This document shows positions 62,344 through 64,000 of a stretch of 64,000 bases of DNA, piece after piece. The notes below the pieces were generated by a model, which did no database searches, was not told the DNA's origin, and saw nothing but the letters and a program-made list of their open reading frames with translations. How positions within the stretch are numbered: the stretch's first letter is position 1; every line of letters starts with the position of its first letter. Source of the DNA: Actinomycetota bacterium (GTDB lineage: Bacteria; Actinomycetota; Actinomycetes; Nanopelagicales; Nanopelagicaceae); contig JACSDF010000002.1 in NCBI GenBank assembly GCA_015660815.1, positions 21,736-85,735 of the forward strand, in the 5' to 3' direction. A program made the position numbers and the translations under genes.

Positions 62344-63615
62344 GTGGCTCGAATTGCGATAGATATTTCGCCGCTTAAAAAGTCTGCAGATTTCAGAAAC
62401 CTGTGGGCTGCAGGGCTCATAACCTACATGGGCTCGATGATTACTTATGTTGCTGTGCCGTTTCAGATTAAGGAGATGACCAACTCGTACATAGCGGTTG
62501 CACTAAGCGCCACTGTCGAGATTGTCCCCCTAATTATTTTCGGGCTTTATGGCGGAGTTTTGGCCGATTATGTGGATCGCAAAAAGATGGTCTGGGCAAC
62601 CGAAGCCGCCTCACTAATCTTGACCTCGATACTTTTAATCAACGCCCTCCTTCCTCAACCCAATCTTGTATTGATTTATGTGGTCGCTGGATTATTTGCC
62701 GCAGTAAATGGATTGCAACGACCCAGCATGGATGCCGCACTTCCTCGATTGGTGGAGCATAAAGATTTGCCCGCAGCTAGCGCATTGATGAGTCTGCGTT
62801 GGCAGCTGGGGGTGATCGTTGGTCCAACTATCGGTGGAATTCTCATCTCAACTTTTTCGATTTCAGTGGGTTATGCCGTCGATGTTTTCACATTTGTAAT
62901 CTCATTAATTTTCCTTTCTCGCGTACGATCAATTCCCGCATCAAAGGAGGCTGAAAAACCATCTCTGGCTGGGTTATTAGAGGGAATCCGATATGCATGT
63001 AGGCGACAGGATTTACTAGGCACTTATCTAATAGATTTAGCTGCAATGTTTTTTGCTATGCCAACTGCATTGATTCCATTTTGGGCCGACCAACTTGGAA
63101 CCCCATGGGCCTTAGGTCTGCTTTACGCTTCAGTAACTGCGGGTTCAGTCATCGTGACTTTGACATCTGGGTGGACCAAAAACTATTCACACCATGGTCG
63201 AGCCATCATGTGGGCCGCTATGGGGTGGGGTACTGCCATCGCCCTGTCCGGTATCTGGAACTCTCTTATCTTGGTTCTGCTTTTTCTGACCCTTGCCGGT
63301 GCATTTGACATGGTCAGTGCAATATTCCGATCAACAATGTGGAATCAAACAATCCCAGATAATTTAAGAGGTCGCCTTGCTGGAATTGAACTGCTCTCTT
63401 ACTCAATTGGACCCCTAGCAGGGCAGATGCGCGCAGCCTCCATGGCCGCTGCTACAAGTTTGACCTTCTCTGTAACTTTTGGCGGTATTGCCTGTGTGAT
63501 TGCCGTCGGATTTCTTGCCTTAATTCTGCCTAAATTTCGTCGATATGATGCTAAAACCAATGAATTTGCACTGGCGAAGATTCGGGAAAATGAATTGCGA
63601 GAAAATACTCAATAG
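62344..63615 (+). CDS. MFS transporter (enterobactin exporter EntS-like family)
   Basis: 12-TM-like hydrophobic profile; FRNLWAAGLITYMGSMITYVAVPFQI; GLYGGVLADYVDRKKMVW MFS loop 2-3 motif; GTG 62344 likely start. Confidence 0.88.
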   Translation: MARIAIDISPLKKSADFRNLWAAGLITYMGSMITYVAVPFQIKEMTNSYIAVALSATVEIVPLIIFGLYGGVLADYVDRKKMVWATEAASLILTSILLINALLPQPNLVLIYVVAGLFAAVNGLQRPSMDAALPRLVEHKDLPAASALMSLRWQLGVIVGPTIGGILISTFSISVGYAVDVFTFVISLIFLSRVRSIPASKEAEKPSLAGLLEGIRYACRRQDLLGTYLIDLAAMFFAMPTALIPFWADQLGTPWALGLLYASVTAGSVIVTLTSGWTKNYSHHGRAIMWAAMGWGTAIALSGIWNSLILVLLFLTLAGAFDMVSAIFRSTMWNQTIPDNLRGRLAGIELLSYSIGPLAGQMRAASMAAATSLTFSVTFGGIACVIAVGFLALILPKFRRYDAKTNEFALAKIRENELRENTQ

Positions 63616-63780
63616 TTTTGCTCTTCGATTTTCCACGAATGCATAAAAAAAGAAAAAAAGAATTTGCGACACGCACTAAATTATTTTTCGCACAATGTGG
63701 CATTTTTCGCAAATTAGTGTCAGGCTTATCCACGAAAAGGTTTGGGTGACGGATCCGAACCATTCCGATAGGAGAAGTAC

Positions 63781-64000
63781 GTGGCCGCAGCAAAGAAAGC
63801 AGCACCTAAGAAGCGCAAGAAGGCAGCTGTGAAAGCAGCAGCACCAAAGAAGCGCAAGAAGGCAGCCGTTAAGGCAGCTGCTCCAAAGAAGCGCAAGAAG
63901 GCAGCAGCTAAGAAAGCTGCTCCAAAGAAGCGCAAGAAGGCAGCCGTTAAGGCAGCTGCTCCAAAGAAGCGCAAGAAGGCAGCAGCTAAGAAAGCTGCTC
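63781..64000 (+). CDS. Histone H1-like Lys/Ala-rich repeat protein (truncated by window end)
   Basis: GTG start after GGAGAAG; VAAAKKAAPKKRKKAAVKAAAPKKRKKAAVKAAAPKKRKKAAAKKAAPKKRKK..., open to window end. Confidence 0.82.
   Translation, partial: MAAAKKAAPKKRKKAAVKAAAPKKRKKAAVKAAAPKKRKKAAAKKAAPKKRKKAAVKAAAPKKRKKAAAKKAA
63796..64000 (+). repeat. 39-bp tandem repeat encoding 13-aa (K/A-rich) units
   Basis: CCAAAGAAGCGCAAGAAGGCAGC core recurs every 39 nt at least five times. Confidence 0.9.

Noticed and set aside
63726-63974. Minus-strand ORF MRFFGAAALTAAFLRFFGAAFLAAAFLRFF...
   Set aside because: Antisense artefact of the plus-strand PKKRKKAA repeat gene; the plus frame has an RBS, start codon and protein-like composition.

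Overview
The window is a compact, gene-dense, moderate-GC actinobacterial chromosome segment. Gene content and short intergenic spaces resemble streamlined freshwater Actinobacteria (acI / Nanopelagicales-like); this is an inference from content only. Two conserved housekeeping regions flank a more accessory-looking stretch. Housekeeping genes at about 0-15.7 kb: mnmA, cysteine desulfurase, etfAB, two GT4 glycosyltransferases, an SGNH hydrolase, glgX, and fabD-fabH-acpP-fabF-accD. Housekeeping genes at about 34-63.6 kb: glpD/glpK, an alpha-galactosidase plus galTEK, an HtrA-like protease, dnaG, dgt, dusB, glyS, ZIP/Fur, uppS, recO, leuA, glnA2-like, cysE/cysK, nadE, panB and an MFS transporter. 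The accessory region at about 16-34 kb holds: (i) a SipW-like signal peptidase with three secreted proteins, one of them an M23 peptidase fused to the same domain as the main secreted protein; (ii) two response-regulator-like paralogs, one with a degenerate receiver; (iii) a cyanophycinase-like protein with a CysRS-type tail; (iv) three paralogs of an undescribed membrane protein family; (v) a duplicated fasciclin protein; (vi) a MerR/B12-binding regulator; and (vii) an SQR-DsrC-DsrE-like sulfur cluster. Two tRNAs (Met-CAT, Asn-GTT) are present. I also found two short leader peptides missing from the ORF track: a Leu-rich one before leuA with an attenuator-like hairpin, and one ending CSC* before cysK. 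Other signals are a near-perfect Fur/Zur-box palindrome before the ZIP transporter, a shared bidirectional -10 between melA and galT, and an H1-like Lys/Ala repeat protein running off the right edge. No CRISPR array, rRNA, IS element or prophage was seen.
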